In this document: positions 24,620 to 34,816 of the stretch, in pieces
Layout of the letters: every line of letters begins with the position of its first letter
Numbering within the stretch: position 1 is the first letter of the stretch
Assembly (NCBI RefSeq): GCF_036245865.1
Contig: NZ_BTTW01000003.1
Coordinates: 186,001-250,000 of the forward strand
DNA from: Corallococcus caeni
GTDB taxonomy: Bacteria; Myxococcota; Myxococcia; Myxococcales; Myxococcaceae
Reading direction: 5' to 3'
DNA: 64,000 nt
Made by a program: the position numbers and the translations under genes
Notes under the pieces: generated by a model
What the model was told of the DNA's origin: nothing
The model's input: the letters and a program-made list of their open reading frames with translations, nothing else
The model's database searches: none

Positions 24620-24778
24620 ATGAATCCCCGCCTCACCTCGGTCGTGTTTCGTCTCAATCGCGAGAAGCTGGACGCCCTGAAGGAGCTGTCGCGCACCACG
24701 CGCATCCGTCAGAGCGAGTACCTCCGGGAGGCCATCTCGGATCTGCTGGCGAAGTACGAAGCGCGCTTCGTGGACTGA
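24620..24778 (+). CDS. Ribbon-helix-helix DNA-binding protein
   Basis: 52 residues. The strand LTSVVFRLNREKLDALKELS followed by RIRQSEYLREAISDLLAKY matches the MetJ/Arc-type fold of small repressors, with Arg/Gln residues exposed on the strand to read DNA. I use the ATG of MNPRLTS; longer starts upstream (GTG at 24590, TTG at 24560) are possible and GGAGG at about 24600 is somewhat far from the ATG. It stands alone, not paired with a toxin gene, so a plain regulator is more likely than an antitoxin. Confidence 0.75.
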   Translation: MNPRLTSVVFRLNREKLDALKELSRTTRIRQSEYLREAISDLLAKYEARFVD

Positions 24779-24787
24779 AAGCGCGAG

Positions 24788-25648
24788 TCAGCCCGGCGGC
24801 GCTCCCGTGAAGGGTGGCGCGTCGGGCAGACCGGGCGGGTGGAGGCGCTCGCCGGGCCCGAAGGGGTCCACCGCGGAAGGATAGCGGACCTCCCACAGCA
24901 CCAGCCCATGCGCCGGGGCCTTGAAGCCGGGCAGGGCCGTCCCCGCATCCAGTGCCGCGTGCCACTGCTCCTCGGACAGGAGCCCCGCGGCCACCTTCAG
25001 CGCGCTGCCCACCAGGTACCGCACCTGGTAGCGCGCGAAGCCGTCTCCCGTCAGTCGCGCCTCGAAGAGCCCTCCGCCCAGCTCCCGCAGGGTGGCGGAC
25101 GCGAGGGTGCGCGGCTTCTGGGGACTGGAGCGCTCGTGGAACGCGGTGAAGTCCCGCGTGCCCACGGCGCGCTCGAGCAGCGCCTCCAGCCTCTCCGGCG
25201 TCACCCGGCGCCCGGACTGGAGCGTCTCCTCCGCCGCCACGTCCAGCGCGAATGGCCGCCATGCTTCAGAGGGCGGAGCACCCAGCGTCAGGTGGTAGCG
25301 GTACTCCTTGCCGCTCGCGCTCCACTGGGCGTGGAACGCGCCCGGCGGCCGCTTCGCGATGCACAGCCCCACGTCCGGGGACAGGTGCGGGGCCAGCCGC
25401 GCGGGCAGCGAGTCCAGGGGCACGTCTTCATTGAGGCGCAGGCTGATGACCTGCATCCGCGCGTGCACGCCCCGGTCGGTGCGCCCGGACGGCATCACCG
25501 TCGCCGGTGAGCCTGCCTGCTCCAGGGCGTCCTCGAGCGCGTCCTGGACCGTGGGGCCCTCCACCTGGCGCTGGAAGCCGCGGAAGTTTCCACCGCGATA
25601 CCAAGTCCACAGTACGGCGGGAATTCGTTTGAGCGAGGGCCTGGCCAC
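24788..25648 (-). CDS. truA: tRNA pseudouridine synthase A (TruA)
   Basis: 286 residues. TruA converts uridines 38-40 of the tRNA anticodon stem-loop. The catalytic Asp is in PSGRTDRGVHARMQVISL; WTWYRGGNFRGFQRQ at the start, SASGKEYRYHL, TRDFTAFHE and the late GDGFARYQVRYLVG are typical. The start is uncertain: the first conserved residue VLWTWYRGG has no nearby ATG, so I use the in-frame GTG at 25648, ten codons upstream; no good ribosome binding site is visible. Only 43 bases separate it from the divergent gene, so promoters must overlap. Confidence 0.88.
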   Translation of the reverse strand: MARPSLKRIPAVLWTWYRGGNFRGFQRQVEGPTVQDALEDALEQAGSPATVMPSGRTDRGVHARMQVISLRLNEDVPLDSLPARLAPHLSPDVGLCIAKRPPGAFHAQWSASGKEYRYHLTLGAPPSEAWRPFALDVAAEETLQSGRRVTPERLEALLERAVGTRDFTAFHERSSPQKPRTLASATLRELGGGLFEARLTGDGFARYQVRYLVGSALKVAAGLLSEEQWHAALDAGTALPGFKAPAHGLVLWEVRYPSAVDPFGPGERLHPPGLPDAPPFTGAPPG

Positions 25649-25691
25649 GGCGTTGCGATGTCGGCGGGAGAAACACGATACTCCCGCGCGA

Positions 25692-26603
25692 ATGCTGGCC
25701 GGACAAGAACTCGCGGTGGACAGTGATGGGCAGTGGCTTTTCCGACAGGGAGACCTGGTGCTGGGGCCCATCACCGCGTCCCAGGTGGTGGAGAAGCTCT
25801 ACACGGGGGAGCTGACCCCGGACAGCCCGGTGGCGCCGGCCGGTGAGCGGGAGTTCCGGACGCTCCGGGACACCGCCGCCTTCCAGGTGCACATCGCGCG
25901 CTACGAGGCGCAGGGCCGCGTCGCCCAGACGATGCTCGTGGAGCAGGCCCGCAACCAGAAGCGAGTGAAGCTGCTGGCCGGCGTCGCCGCGGGCGTGGCG
26001 CTCCTCCTGGGCGTCACCGGCTGGTACCTGGCGCGCAACGCCGCCGTGTACGGCCTGTTCGGCGCGACGGAGGAGGGCGACGGCATCACCATGGACCCGC
26101 CCACCATCCGCCTGGCCCAGGCCCGAGTGGACGACGAGGACCTCTTCGCCTACCCGTCCAACGACCCGCGCCGCCCGGATCGCCCCGCGGGGCAGGGCAG
26201 TGCCACCCCCAAGACAGGGGGCTCTAGCGCGGTGGCCAGCGCCGCCGCCGCCAACCGGCCGCCCCGGACGGGCAGCGTCTCCACGGATCCCGACGGCCTG
26301 GAGATGGCCCAGCAGTTCGACCAGGGCGCCATCAACCGCGTCGTCGCCGGCAACCAGTCCAAGCTCTTCCGCTGCTTCAAGGAAGAGGCCGAGCGCACGC
26401 CGGGCCTGGCCGCGAAGATTCCCATGGAGTTCGTCATCGGGAACGACGGCCGCGTGGCGAAGCTGTGGGTGGACAACCCCCAGTTCAAGCAGGGCCCGCT
26501 CTTCGAGTGCCTCTTCGCGGAGCTGAAGAAGTGGCCCTTCAAGGCCTACGACGGCGAGCGCGCCACCGTGGGGCTTTCGTTCAATATCGGCAAGCGGGGG
26601 TAG
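25692..26603 (+). CDS. GYF-domain membrane protein with AgmX/PglI C-terminal domain
   Basis: 303 residues. Residues about 10-65 form a GYF_2 domain (QWLFRQGDLVLGPITASQVV). One membrane helix follows (LLAGVAAGVALLLGVTGWYL), then a Pro/Ser/Ala linker with RPPRTGSVSTDPDG, and a C-terminal TonB-like domain (AINRVVAGNQSKLFRCFKEE, then KIPMEFVIGNDGRV and ECLFAELKKWPFKAYDG) like that of AgmX/GltJ and PglI. AgmX/GltJ of the gliding machinery also combines GYF and TonB-type domains, so this looks like a short relative. It probably links cytoplasm to periplasm; a role in motility is inference. Confidence 0.8.
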   Translation: MLAGQELAVDSDGQWLFRQGDLVLGPITASQVVEKLYTGELTPDSPVAPAGEREFRTLRDTAAFQVHIARYEAQGRVAQTMLVEQARNQKRVKLLAGVAAGVALLLGVTGWYLARNAAVYGLFGATEEGDGITMDPPTIRLAQARVDDEDLFAYPSNDPRRPDRPAGQGSATPKTGGSSAVASAAAANRPPRTGSVSTDPDGLEMAQQFDQGAINRVVAGNQSKLFRCFKEEAERTPGLAAKIPMEFVIGNDGRVAKLWVDNPQFKQGPLFECLFAELKKWPFKAYDGERATVGLSFNIGKRG

Positions 26604-26648
26604 GGCGACTTTCTTGCCCACCCCGCGGACGTGCCCGATACAACAGGC

Positions 26649-27284
26649 ATGTCCGCCTCTGTCGCCGAAGTCGAAATCGCCAAGAAGGCCATGAGCGTCC
26701 CCCCGGGGACGTTCCGCCACACCGTCCTGCTCGCCGCCAAGCGCTTCAAGTCCACCTGGGCGGAGCTGGGCAAGCTGCTCGTCCAGGTCCGGGACGAAGC
26801 CAAGTACGAGGAGTGGGGCCACGCCTCCTTCGAGGCCTACTGCCTCAAGGAGCTGCACATCAAGAAGCAGACCGCGCTGAAGCTCACGCGCTCGTTCAGC
26901 TTCCTGGCCAAGCACGAAGCCCCGGAAGAGCTCCAGCAGCAGGAGTTCCCGGAGAAGGCCCCCGCCTTCGAGGTCGTGGAAGTCCTGGCCGACGCCGAGG
27001 AGCGCGGCCAGCTGTCCCCCACGGAATACAAGTCCCTGCGCGACAGCATCTGGAGCCCGGAGAAGTCCCCCACGGAGCTCAAGAAGGAGTTCACCGAGCG
27101 CTTCCCCCGGCCCCCGCCGGAGCCGCCCCCGGAGAGCCTCCAGGTGCGGAAACTGGCGCAGATGGCGCGCAAGCTCGCCTCCGAGCTGGCGGGAAGCCGT
27201 CGAGTCCCCAACGCTGTCGCCGAGCGGGCGGCCGCCCTCGCGGACGATGTCGAAGAGATCGCGTCGAGCGTGACGGACGCCTGA
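26649..27284 (+). CDS. Hypothetical protein, helical
   Basis: 211 residues, nearly all predicted helix. The N-terminal half has [45 protein letters not shown] in several short helices, including a possible helix-turn-helix ([17 protein letters not shown]), which suggests a DNA-binding or scaffold role. A Pro-rich segment ([10 protein letters not shown]) follows, then a basic coiled stretch. No known family recognised. The ATG at 26649 is preferred over a GTG six codons upstream. It lies upstream of clpX on the same strand, separated by 223 bases. Confidence 0.72.
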   Translation: MSASVAEVEIAKKAMSVPPGTFRHTVLLAAKRFKSTWAELGKLLVQVRDEAKYEEWGHASFEAYCLKELHIKKQTALKLTRSFSFLAKHEAPEELQQQEFPEKAPAFEVVEVLADAEERGQLSPTEYKSLRDSIWSPEKSPTELKKEFTERFPRPPPEPPPESLQVRKLAQMARKLASELAGSRRVPNAVAERAAALADDVEEIASSVTDA

Positions 27285-27507
27285 GTCGCTGTTATCCAAG
27301 ACCGACCCGTTGACCTGGGCTGAACGCTCCTGGGAAAGGGCACTCCTGACGGGCTTCCTGCCCGGAGGGGAGGGCCCTATAGTGGGTTCAGGGCCTGTAG
27401 CAGGTGGGCCTGGAGCCGTCGAAAGACGTGGGCGGCTTCGCGGGTGGTGGAGTGCGGTGGTCGGCGGAGAAGGTCCCGAACCGGGACCGGCGAACTCGGA
27501 GGCGGCA

Positions 27508-28785
<1,278 letters not shown>

Positions 28786-28817
28786 GGTTTCCCTCGGCGG
28801 TCCGTTGCTTCCCATCC

Positions 28818-28856
28818 GGCGCCCCTCGCCTCACAGCAGGCAGGGGCGCCGTGGTG
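28818..28856 (+). terminator. Terminator after clpX
   Basis: GGCGCCCCT (28818-28826) and AGGGGCGCC (28842-28850) form a perfect 9-base stem followed by GTGGTG and TTTC. It lies between the convergent clpX and Hsp70 genes and could serve both. Confidence 0.65.
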
Positions 28857-28877
28857 TTTCTGGCGCCGGGTACCGCG

Positions 28878-30398
28878 TCAGCTCTGCGTGACGCGCACCG
28901 TGGTCTTCATCTCGCGGCCGGTGGCGGGGTCCTTCGCGCGCATGGTGAGGATGCCCTCCACGCTCACGTCGAAGATGATCTCCACGTTCACCGTGCCGGC
29001 CTTGGCGGGCATGATGCCGGAGAAGGTGAACTCACCCAGCAGGTCGTTGCGCGCCACCGTGTCGTGGTCGCCCTGGTAGATGCGCATGGCGAGCTCGGTC
29101 TGGTTGTCGATGCTCGTCGTGGCCAGCAGCTGCTTCGCGTTGGGGATGGACGCGTTGCGCGGGAAGACGACGTGGAAGCCGCCGTCGCCGCGCTCCAGGC
29201 CAATGGCCATGGGAATGACGTCCAACAGCTGGATGCGCAGGTTGGTGTCGTCCTGGAGCGAGTGCGCGTAGAGCGCGGCGCCAATGGCCACGGCTTCGTC
29301 CGGGTGGACGCCCTTGCTGGGCGGCTTGCCGAAGAACTTGGTGAGCCGGTCCTGCACGACGGGCATGCGCGTCTGGCCGCCCACCAGCATCACTTCGTCG
29401 ATGTCCTTGGTGGACAGGCCGGAGTCCACCAGCACGCGCGCCACCATCTGCAGGGTGCGGTCGACGAGCTGGTTCGTCAGCTGCTCCAGCATCTTGCGCG
29501 TGAACTTCATCTCGATGTTCAGCGGCTGGCCCTGCGCCGTCATCGTGATGAAGGGGATGTTGAAGGGCACCTCCTCGCGCGCGGACAGGTCGATCTTCGT
29601 CCGCTCCGCCAGGTCCTTGATGCGCTGCATGGCCACCGGGTCCGTGGCCAGGTCGATGCCCGTCTTGGCCGCGAAGTCCTTGAGGACGTGGTGGATGATG
29701 GCGTTGTCGAAGTCGATGCCGCCCAGGAACACGTCACCGCCGGTGGACTTCACCTCGAAGACGCGGTCGCGGATTTCGATGATGGAGACGTCGAAGGTGC
29801 CGCCGCCCAGGTCGTAGATGACGACCTTCTCCGACAGCCCCTTGCCCACGCCGTAGGCGAGCGCCGCCGCGGTGGGCTCGTTGATGATGCGCACCACCTC
29901 CAGGTCGATGAGCTTGCCGGCGTCCTTCACCGACTGGCGCTGCCGGTCGTTGAAGTACGCGGGCACCGTCACCACCGCGCGCTTGATGGGCGTCTTCAGG
30001 TAGTTGGAGGCGACCTCGCGGATCTTCCCGAGGATCTTCGCGCTGATCTCCTGGAGGGTGAACTCCTTCTTGCCCACGTCCAGGGTGACGTCGTTCTTCG
30101 CTCCGGGGCGCATGTTGTACGCCACGGACTTCTTCATCGTGCCAACGACGTCGCTGCTGAAGTTCAGTCCCACGAGGCGCTTGGCGCCGTAGACGGTGTT
30201 GCGTGGGTTGAGCTGCCACTGGCGCTTCGCCTCGAAGCCGATGAGCTCGTTGCCCTTGTCGTCGATGGCGAAGATGGAGGGGATGGTGTACTCGCCGCCC
30301 TTGTAGGGGATGAGCTTGACGTTCCCGCTGTCCTCGACGATCGCCGCGCACGAGTTCGTCGTGCCGAGGTCGATGCCGATGATGGGCTCCTTGTGCAT
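28878..30398 (-). CDS. Lidless Hsp70 (DnaK-like) protein
   Basis: 506 residues. The ATPase domain is complete: GIDLGTTNSCAAI, VVTVPAYFNDRQRQSVKDAG, NEPTAAALAYGVGKG, VIYDLGGGTFDVSI and VMLVGGQTRMPVVQ. The substrate-binding beta domain follows (QLLDVIPMAIGLE, then ELAMRIYQGDHDTVARND and LLGEFTFSGIMPAKAG). The chain then stops; the helical lid and EEVD-like tail of a full DnaK of about 640 residues are missing. No dnaJ or grpE is adjacent. M. xanthus has several DnaK paralogues with roles in motility and development; which one this matches is unknown. Confidence 0.9.
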   Translation of the reverse strand: MHKEPIIGIDLGTTNSCAAIVEDSGNVKLIPYKGGEYTIPSIFAIDDKGNELIGFEAKRQWQLNPRNTVYGAKRLVGLNFSSDVVGTMKKSVAYNMRPGAKNDVTLDVGKKEFTLQEISAKILGKIREVASNYLKTPIKRAVVTVPAYFNDRQRQSVKDAGKLIDLEVVRIINEPTAAALAYGVGKGLSEKVVIYDLGGGTFDVSIIEIRDRVFEVKSTGGDVFLGGIDFDNAIIHHVLKDFAAKTGIDLATDPVAMQRIKDLAERTKIDLSAREEVPFNIPFITMTAQGQPLNIEMKFTRKMLEQLTNQLVDRTLQMVARVLVDSGLSTKDIDEVMLVGGQTRMPVVQDRLTKFFGKPPSKGVHPDEAVAIGAALYAHSLQDDTNLRIQLLDVIPMAIGLERGDGGFHVVFPRNASIPNAKQLLATTSIDNQTELAMRIYQGDHDTVARNDLLGEFTFSGIMPAKAGTVNVEIIFDVSVEGILTMRAKDPATGREMKTTVRVTQS

Positions 30399-30740
30399 CG
30401 CGTGTGGGCTCCGGGTGAGGCGTTGCGGCTCTGTGGGGTGTGGCAGTCCGGGACCGTATCTCACCCGTCCCGGGTGCGCGAATCACCAACCATCCGTCAT
30501 CCGACGGACGCCCTCAAACTTCCAGCGCGCCTTCAACCTCCCACCCGGGCCGCCCGCCTGGCCGGGTGGGACACGGCTGGCGTCCAAGCGCGCGGCCCCG
30601 AACAGACGGGCCGCCGGGGAGGGGGCGCTCGCTTTACATCCCCAGGGCCGGGAACGAAGGTCATTCCCCGGGGTTCACATGCGACGGCGCAGCGCCGTGG
30701 CTACATCCGAGAGACTACCCACCCACAGAGGGGAGCCGCC
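30399..30740. other. Divergent intergenic region with several hairpins
   Basis: No gene is seen in these 342 bases between the Hsp70 and prkA genes. Three dyads are visible: CCGGGAC/GTCCCGG (30448-30454 and 30467-30473), CCGTC/GACGG (30494-30498 and 30503-30507), and CCCACCCGG/CCGGGTGGG (30540-30548 and 30562-30570). They could be operators or leader structures. The promoters of both genes must lie here; none is close to consensus. GAGGGGAG near 30729-30736 is the prkA ribosome binding site. Confidence 0.5.
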
Positions 30741-32996
30741 GTGGAAGCGAAGGGCTATCTGCAGGAGGTGGGCGCACAGGTCAGCGCCGACTTCGTCAAG
30801 AACCGGTCCATCCTGTCCTTCGAGGAGTACCTGTCGCTCTTCTTCACGGACCCGAAGGGGCAGTCACGCAACGCGGCGCAGTACCTGCGCGACGTGATGG
30901 ACCACTACGGAACGGAAGCCGTGCCGCACCCCACCGGCACCATCCGGCGCTTCAAGGTCTTCGACGTCCCGTCCGCCGACCATGACGGCCGCGTCGCCGG
31001 GCAGGAGGAGGTGCAGAACGCCCTCTACCGCATCCTGGGCAACTTCGTGCGCGCCGGCCGCATCAACAAGCTCATCATGCTGCACGGCCCCAACGGCAGC
31101 GCGAAGTCCAGCCTGGTCAACGCGCTGAAGCAGGGGATGGAGGACTACTCCCGCCAGCCGCAGGGCGCGCTGTACCGCATCGCGTGGGTGTTCCCGTCGG
31201 AGAAGCTCATCAAGGGCTCCATCGGCTTCGGCGAGCGCCCGGGCGTGAAGTCCGCCGAGGGCGAGCTCACCACGTACGCCCACCTGGACGCGGAGGCGCT
31301 GGACCTGCGCATGCCCTGCGAGCTGCGCGACCACCCGCTGTTCGCGGTGCCCCCCACGGAGCGCAAGAACCTCCTGGAGGGCGCGCTCAAGAAGAAGGGG
31401 CTGGGCAACGGCGACGGGGCGACGGGGGACTTCATCCTGTCCGACTACGTGCGCGACGGCGAGCTGTGCGCCAAGTGCCGCCGCATCTACACGGCCCTGC
31501 TCAACTCCTACGGCGGGGACTACCTCAAGGTCCTGCGCCACGTGCAGGTGGAGCGCTTCTACGTGTCGCGCCGCTACCAGGTGGGCACGGTGACGGTGGA
31601 GCCGCAGATGAGCGTGGACGCCGCCGCGCAGCAGATCTCCGCGGACCGCACCCAGCTCAACCTGCCCGCCGCGCTGCACAGCACGGTGCTCTTCGAACCG
31701 CACGGCCCGCTGGTGCACGCCAACCGCGGCCTGATCGAGTACGCGGACCTGCTCAAGCGCCCGCTGGAGGCCTTCAAGTACCTGCTGGGCTTCAGCGAGA
31801 CGAGCGAGGTGCCCCTGGAGCCCTTCGTCCTCCAGCTGGACGAGGTGCTCATCGCGTCCTCCAACGAGAAGCACCTGGCGGCCTTCAAGGAGCTGCCGGA
31901 CTTCGCGTCGTTCAAGGGCCGCATCGAGCTGGTGCGCGTGCCGTACCTGCGCCGCTACAAGGTCGAGCAGGAGATCTACGACGCGCAGATCACCGCCACG
32001 TCCGTGGGCAAGCACGTCGCGCCGCACGCCACGGAGGTGGCCGCGATGTGGGCGGTGCTCACGCGCCTGAAGAAGCCCATCCCGGACCGCTACCCGGCCA
32101 ACGTGAAGCCGCTGGTGGATCAGGTGGCCCCCGCGGAGAAGATGCACCTGTACCAGGAGGGTGGGGTGCCCGCGCGGCTGTCCTCCTCGAACACCAAGGA
32201 GCTGCTCAAGCTGCGCGAGGAGATGTACGAGGAGTCCGACGCGTACCCCAACTACGAGGGCCGCTCCGGCGCGAGCGCGCGCGAGATCAAGACGGCGCTC
32301 TTCAACGCCGCACAGAACCCCGACTACAAGTGCCTCCATGCGCTGGCGGTGCTGGAGGAACTGCACGCGCTCTGCAAGGACAAGAGCGTCTACGAGTTCC
32401 TCCTCCAGGAGGTGATGGACGGCTACCACGACCACGAGACCTTCGTGCGCGTGGTGGAGGGCGAGTACCTGGACCGCGTGGACTCCGAGGTGCGCGACTC
32501 CATGGGCCTGGTGTCCGAAGGCCAGTACCGCGAGCTGGTGGAGCGCTACATCCAGAGCGTCAGCCACTGGGTGCGCGGGGAGAAGATGCGCAACCGCGTG
32601 ACGGGCGAGTCGGAGAAGCCGGACGAGGCGCGCATGGCGGAGGTGGAGGCCATCGTGATGCCGCAGGGCGAGGCGCCCGCGGACTTCCGCCGGGGCCTCA
32701 TCGCGAGCATCGGCGCGCACCGGCTGGACAACCCGGACGGCGCCATGGACTACCCGCGCATCTTCCCGGACATGTTCAAGCGCCTGCGCGACCACTACTT
32801 CGAGGAGCGCAAGCGCGTGCTGCGCAAGAACAAGGAGAACGTCCTCAAGTACCTCTCCGAGGACCGCAACCAGCTCTCCGCGCGCGAGCAGTCCCAGGTG
32901 CAGGACACGCTCAAGACGATGGCGGACCGCTACGGCTACTGCGAGTTCTGCGCGAAGGACGCCATCCTGTTCCTGATGCGGCAGCGCTACACCTGA
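30741..32996 (+). CDS. prkA: PrkA-family serine protein kinase
   Basis: 751 residues. The N-terminal AAA-type module carries the P-loop MLHGPNGSAKSSLVNALKQG; the sequence continues with PrkA features including GGDYLKVLRHVQVERFYVSRRYQVGTV in short blocks, EPHGPLVHANRGLIEY and FVLQLDEVLIASSNEKHL, and the C-terminal PrkA kinase-like domain (SGASAREIKTALFNAAQNP and QEVMDGYHDHETFV). PrkA/YeaG proteins phosphorylate or proteolyse targets during starvation and sporulation. It is about 100 residues longer than typical. It starts at GTG after GAGGGGAG. The usual yeaH and spoVR partners are not next to it. Confidence 0.92.
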   Translation: MEAKGYLQEVGAQVSADFVKNRSILSFEEYLSLFFTDPKGQSRNAAQYLRDVMDHYGTEAVPHPTGTIRRFKVFDVPSADHDGRVAGQEEVQNALYRILGNFVRAGRINKLIMLHGPNGSAKSSLVNALKQGMEDYSRQPQGALYRIAWVFPSEKLIKGSIGFGERPGVKSAEGELTTYAHLDAEALDLRMPCELRDHPLFAVPPTERKNLLEGALKKKGLGNGDGATGDFILSDYVRDGELCAKCRRIYTALLNSYGGDYLKVLRHVQVERFYVSRRYQVGTVTVEPQMSVDAAAQQISADRTQLNLPAALHSTVLFEPHGPLVHANRGLIEYADLLKRPLEAFKYLLGFSETSEVPLEPFVLQLDEVLIASSNEKHLAAFKELPDFASFKGRIELVRVPYLRRYKVEQEIYDAQITATSVGKHVAPHATEVAAMWAVLTRLKKPIPDRYPANVKPLVDQVAPAEKMHLYQEGGVPARLSSSNTKELLKLREEMYEESDAYPNYEGRSGASAREIKTALFNAAQNPDYKCLHALAVLEELHALCKDKSVYEFLLQEVMDGYHDHETFVRVVEGEYLDRVDSEVRDSMGLVSEGQYRELVERYIQSVSHWVRGEKMRNRVTGESEKPDEARMAEVEAIVMPQGEAPADFRRGLIASIGAHRLDNPDGAMDYPRIFPDMFKRLRDHYFEERKRVLRKNKENVLKYLSEDRNQLSAREQSQVQDTLKTMADRYGYCEFCAKDAILFLMRQRYT

Positions 32997-33010
32997 CCCG
33001 CGAGCGGCGG

Positions 33011-33045
33011 GCAGGCATCCGAAAGCCGATGCCTGCTCGCCTGCT
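33011..33045 (+). terminator. Terminator after prkA
   Basis: GCAGGCATC (33011-33019) and GATGCCTGC (33028-33036) form a perfect 9-base stem with an 8-base loop, followed by TCGCCTGCTTT. It lies 14 bases past the prkA stop. Confidence 0.65.
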
Positions 33046-33145
33046 TTCCAATCCGGGCCGGGGCTCGGGATGATGGGACCTCACACCGAGTTCGCACGTG
33101 TGTCGTCGTCTTTCGTCCCTCCTCTTCCTTGCGCCTGGAGTGTTG

Positions 33146-34036
33146 ATGAACCGGTTGCTGTTGGGCACCCCCCTCCTGTGGGCCCTCGTGTCGTGCGCCA
33201 GTGCCCCGTCGCAGTCCCCGTCGGACACCCCGGTCGCGACGCACACGCAGGCCCCGCTCCGGGTGGAGCGGGTGCTGTCCAGGCCCGAGCCCACGCCGCA
33301 GCCCACGCGCAAGGCGATGGTGCGGCGCATCCTCCCGCTCAACGTGCGGCTGGTGACGACGGAGGGCGGCAAGGTGCGCCGCTCGGCGTCGGGCGTCGTC
33401 ATTGGAACGGAAGTGGGCGAGGCCGGGCCCGTCAGCTACGTGGTCACCAACGCGCACGCGGTGGAGCAGGGTGACCTCACGGACCCCGTGCTCAAGGTCG
33501 TGTTGGACAGGCGCGCGGAGACGCACGAGTACGCCGCGGAGGTGGTGGCCACGGGCGAGGTGCCGGACCTGGACCTGGCGCTCCTGCGCGTGACGGGCGT
33601 GACGTGGCCCGTGGCGGAGCTGGCGGCGGACGACGAGCCGGAGCCCGGCGAGGACGTGGTGGTGGCGGCGTCCCCGTACGGCCGCGCGCTGTCCATCTCC
33701 GGCGGCATGGTGTCCCAGGTGGAGTGGGACAAGCAGACGAAGCACCCGCGCATGCTCAAGACGGACGCGCCCATCGGCTACGGGGCCTCCGGCGGCGGCA
33801 TCTTCAGCATGGAGACGGGGCGGCTGCTGGCCATCGTGGAGGGCTACCGCACCGCGAAGGTGGACTTCGAGGTCGCCGCCCAGAACTTCAGCTTCGACGT
33901 GCCCATGCCCGGGGAGACGTTCGCCGCGCCCAGCGCCAAGGTGCGCGGCTTCCTGCAGGCGAAGGGCTTCGGCCGGCTGCTGGAGCGCGCCGCGGACGCG
34001 GACGGGGCGGGGCCACAGAAGACCGCGAGTCGCTGA
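33146..34036 (+). CDS. Trypsin-like serine protease lipoprotein
   Basis: 296 residues. Signal peptide MNRLLLGTPLLWALVSC with a lipobox at LVSC. After a Pro/Ser linker the trypsin fold shows its triad: His in YVVTNAHAVEQ, Asp in DLDLALLRVTG and Ser in GYGASGGGIFS, where GASGGG replaces the common GNSGG. No PDZ domain follows, unlike HtrA proteins. It would act lipid-anchored in the periplasm or at the outer membrane. Cleavage targets unknown. Confidence 0.85.
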   Translation: MNRLLLGTPLLWALVSCASAPSQSPSDTPVATHTQAPLRVERVLSRPEPTPQPTRKAMVRRILPLNVRLVTTEGGKVRRSASGVVIGTEVGEAGPVSYVVTNAHAVEQGDLTDPVLKVVLDRRAETHEYAAEVVATGEVPDLDLALLRVTGVTWPVAELAADDEPEPGEDVVVAASPYGRALSISGGMVSQVEWDKQTKHPRMLKTDAPIGYGASGGGIFSMETGRLLAIVEGYRTAKVDFEVAAQNFSFDVPMPGETFAAPSAKVRGFLQAKGFGRLLERAADADGAGPQKTASR

Positions 34037-34120
34037 TCCGACAGCGCCCCGGCCTGGAAGTTGGTGCGGGCCTGATCCAGCGTTAGAGCTGCGGGCTCAT
34101 CCGCTGGAGGGTTCACGCGC

Positions 34121-34579
34121 ATGTCCGCTCGGGGCAATTGGGATCAGTACTTCATGGACATCGCCCAGCAGGTGGCCACCCGCGCCACCTGCGACCGCAA
34201 GCACGTGGGCGCGGTGCTGGTGCGGGACAAGACCATCCTGTCCACCGGCTACAACGGCGCCATCCGCGGCCTGCCTCACTGTGACGAGGTGGGCCACATG
34301 ATGGAGAACGGCCACTGCGTGGCCACCGTCCACGCGGAGGCCAACGCCATCATCCAGGCGGCGAAGAACGGCGTCGGCATCGACGGGGCGACCATCTACA
34401 CGACCGCCAGCCCCTGCTGGCCGTGCTTCAAGCTGATCGCCAACAGTGGCTGCACCCGCATCGTGTTCGGCGAGTTCTACCGCGACCCCCGCATCTTCGA
34501 GTACGCGGCCCGCCTGGGCCTCCAGCTCGTCGGCCTGGGTGCCGCCGCGCAGCCTCCGGCGTCCGCAACCGGGACCTGA
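34121..34579 (+). CDS. Deoxycytidylate deaminase
   Basis: 152 residues. Zinc-dependent deaminase motifs: VHAEANAII with the proton-shuttling Glu, and SPCWPCFKLI with two zinc cysteines; the N-terminal WDQYFMDIAQQVATRATC and VLVRDKTILSTGYNG are typical of dCMP deaminases (ComEB type). It converts dCMP to dUMP for thymidylate synthesis. PCWPC instead of PCxxC with Met/Leu is a minor variation. Single gene. Confidence 0.92.
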   Translation: MSARGNWDQYFMDIAQQVATRATCDRKHVGAVLVRDKTILSTGYNGAIRGLPHCDEVGHMMENGHCVATVHAEANAIIQAAKNGVGIDGATIYTTASPCWPCFKLIANSGCTRIVFGEFYRDPRIFEYAARLGLQLVGLGAAAQPPASATGT

Positions 34580-34692
34580 AGGCGACGCCCTGTCCGGGGG
34601 TGGACAACCCCTGGACGCGCTGATCGCCCGGTGCAGGGTTCCCGTTCGTTGAATGACACTTGTGAGAGGGTCTAAGTGGTTGTTCCGACACG

Positions 34693-34759
34693 GGAATTTT
34701 AGAATTCCGGCAAGAATTACCGACCCAGGGTTGACGATCCCCGGGGTGCTCCCTAAATC
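34693..34759 (+). promoter_or_regulatory. Inverted repeat and promoter-like sequence upstream of the kinase-regulator pair
   Basis: GGAATT (34693-34698) and AATTCC (34703-34708) form a perfect dyad in an AT-rich patch. TTGACG (34731-34736) and TAAATC (34754-34759) with 17 bases between could be a sigma70-type promoter; the -10 is weak. No sigma54 consensus was found here. Confidence 0.4.
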
Positions 34760-34816
34760 CTGGCTCCGGTAGGGCGGCGGCGGGGGTGGGGAGACGGAAA
34801 TTCCTAGGAGTTCCAG

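Noticed and set aside
24620-24778. The ribbon-helix-helix protein as an antitoxin.
   Set aside because: The next gene on that strand is unrelated and the downstream gene is truA on the opposite strand; no toxin-like gene is adjacent.
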